Below, piece after piece: positions 63,472-64,000 of a DNA stretch of 64,000 bases. The position numbers were made by a program, and so were the translations under genes. The DNA lies in assembly GCA_964537685.1 (NCBI GenBank), contig CAZICM010000037.1, forward strand, positions 1 through 64,000, given 5' to 3'. Source of the stretch: CAZICM01 sp964537685 (GTDB lineage: Bacteria > Myxococcota_A > Polyangia > Polyangiales > Polyangiaceae). Positions within the stretch are counted from its first letter, which is position 1; each line of letters starts with the position of its first letter. The notes under the pieces are model-generated. The model searched no databases, was not told the DNA's origin, and was given only the letters and a program-made list of their open reading frames with translations.

Positions 63472-63527
63472 ATAAAAATATTATAAAAAATTATAAAATA
63501 TTATAAAATATTATAAAAATATTAAAG
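63472..63527. repeat. Phased A-tract block
   Basis: Five A-runs (lengths 5, 6, 4, 4, 5) start at 63474, 63485, 63495, 63505 and 63515, i.e. spaced 11, 10, 10, 10 bases, within an ATTATAAAA-type repeat. A-tracts phased with the helix bend DNA. The block lies upstream of pspA and just after the PPDK stop, so it could act in the pspA promoter or as a spacer. Confidence 0.75.
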
Positions 63528-63532
63528 ATGGC

Positions 63533-64000
63533 TCAGTCGGTTGCTTTGGGGCCCGAGCTCGACGCGGCGAGCGCGGACTGGGCGGCCGACAAGCGCGCGA
63601 TGGGTACGCGGAAGGGTGAGCAGGAAACGTAGTTCAATCCGGCCTTGTCGAAGAAGTGGATGGAGGCCGGATCGCCGCCGTGTTCACCGCATACGCCTGC
63701 TTTTAAGCCGGGACGGCCTTTGCGGCCCCGCTCGACGCCCATCGCGACAAGCTGGCCCACGCCGCCCACGTCGATGGATTGGAATGGATCTTTCGCGAAA
63801 ATGCCCGCGTCGATATAGGCGCCCAGGAATTTGCCGGCGTCGTCGCGCGAAATGCCCATGGTGGTCTGGGTGAGATCGTTGGTGCCAAAGCTGACGAATT
63901 CGGCGTCTTTGGCGAGTTCGTCGGCGATGAGCGCGGCGCGGGGAAGCTCGATCATTGTGCCGAAGTGGTAGTCGAGTTTGCGGCCTTTTTCTTCGAAGAC
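63533..64000 (-). CDS. ppdK: Pyruvate phosphate dikinase, C-terminal end (cut by window edge)
   Basis: The minus strand from 64000 to the stop at 63533 (155 residues) is the end of PPDK. It starts in [22 protein letters not shown] and contains [22 protein letters not shown] (barrel strand with the catalytic Asn-Asp region), [16 protein letters not shown] (catalytic Cys of the PEP/pyruvate domain) and [17 protein letters not shown]. It interconverts PEP and pyruvate with AMP and pyrophosphate. Everything upstream lies beyond the window. Confidence 0.95.
   Translation of the reverse strand, partial: VFEEKGRKLDYHFGTMIELPRAALIADELAKDAEFVSFGTNDLTQTTMGISRDDAGKFLGAYIDAGIFAKDPFQSIDVGGVGQLVAMGVERGRKGRPGLKAGVCGEHGGDPASIHFFDKAGLNYVSCSPFRVPIARLSAAQSALAASSSGPKATD

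Noticed and set aside
1..64000. tRNA genes, insertion sequences and phage genes
   Set aside because: I looked in the gaps and found no cloverleaf pattern, transposase motif or phage structural gene.

Overview
The window looks like a chromosomal segment of a myxobacterium-like member of the Myxococcota (Polyangia-type); this is inferred from content, not from a marker gene. The signs are a moderately high G+C Gram-negative style chromosome, about twenty predicted lipoproteins with Gly/Ser linkers and Cys-rich repeats, two large Ser/Thr protein kinases (one fused to WD40 repeats), an RpoH-like sigma factor with a long basic extension, and many conserved proteins of no known function. I saw no tRNA, rRNA, CRISPR array, integrase or insertion sequence. 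Both edges cut genes: an SpvB/RHS-type lipoprotein on the left and pyruvate phosphate dikinase on the right.

Layout. 1-4.7 kb: SpvB-like lipoprotein start, two small proteins, and a GH31 glycosidase lipoprotein. 4.7-9.6 kb: kinase-WD40 protein convergent with the sigma factor. 9.7-12.1 kb: a tightly overlapping trio (class II amidotransferase-like protein lacking its Cys, SnoaL-like lipoprotein, patatin-like protein lacking its catalytic Asp). 12.1-13.1 kb: a SnoaL-like lipoprotein and a probably frameshifted lipoprotein. 13.3-15.0 kb: a three-gene cassette of visibly lower G+C and unknown function. 15.1-17.6 kb: a PNPOx-FNR-2Fe-2S reductase with a DUF1348 partner. 17.7-21.8 kb: duplicated Cys-rich lipoproteins, a neprosin-type peptidase lipoprotein, and an array of about ten 22-bp palindromic units in front of it. 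21.9-25.7 kb: lipase, unknown protein and polytopic membrane protein in one direction. 25.8-33.2 kb: lipoprotein, second kinase, signal peptidase I with a Cys-rich insertion, Pro-rich lipoprotein, Zn-dependent dehydrogenase, TonB-like protein. 33.3-41.4 kb: four large surface lipoproteins (Cys-rich repeats, a CxxCH heme site, a 33-Ser linker, a collagen-like stretch). 41.5-48.5 kb: housekeeping block with NAD synthetase, a pyruvate-kinase-like protein, a VWA protein, an NMN adenylyltransferase, a CbpA-type J-protein and cysteinyl-tRNA synthetase. 48.6-52.1 kb: rhomboid protease, lipoprotein plus MlaE permease, and small envelope proteins. 52.1-64 kb: another Cys-rich lipoprotein, GNAT acetyltransferases, M23 peptidase, Hsp70-like protein, SGNH-like protein, propeller lipoprotein, PspA and the PPDK end.

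Functional themes are the cell surface (lipoproteins, signal peptidase, MlaE, M23 peptidase, PspA), signalling (kinases, sigma factor) and NAD metabolism (NadE plus NadM-type adenylyltransferase around a pyruvate-kinase-like protein). The strongest candidates for something undescribed are the foreign three-gene cassette, the 22-bp palindromic array, the operon of two apparent pseudoenzymes, and the pyruvate-kinase-like protein coupled to NAD synthetase.
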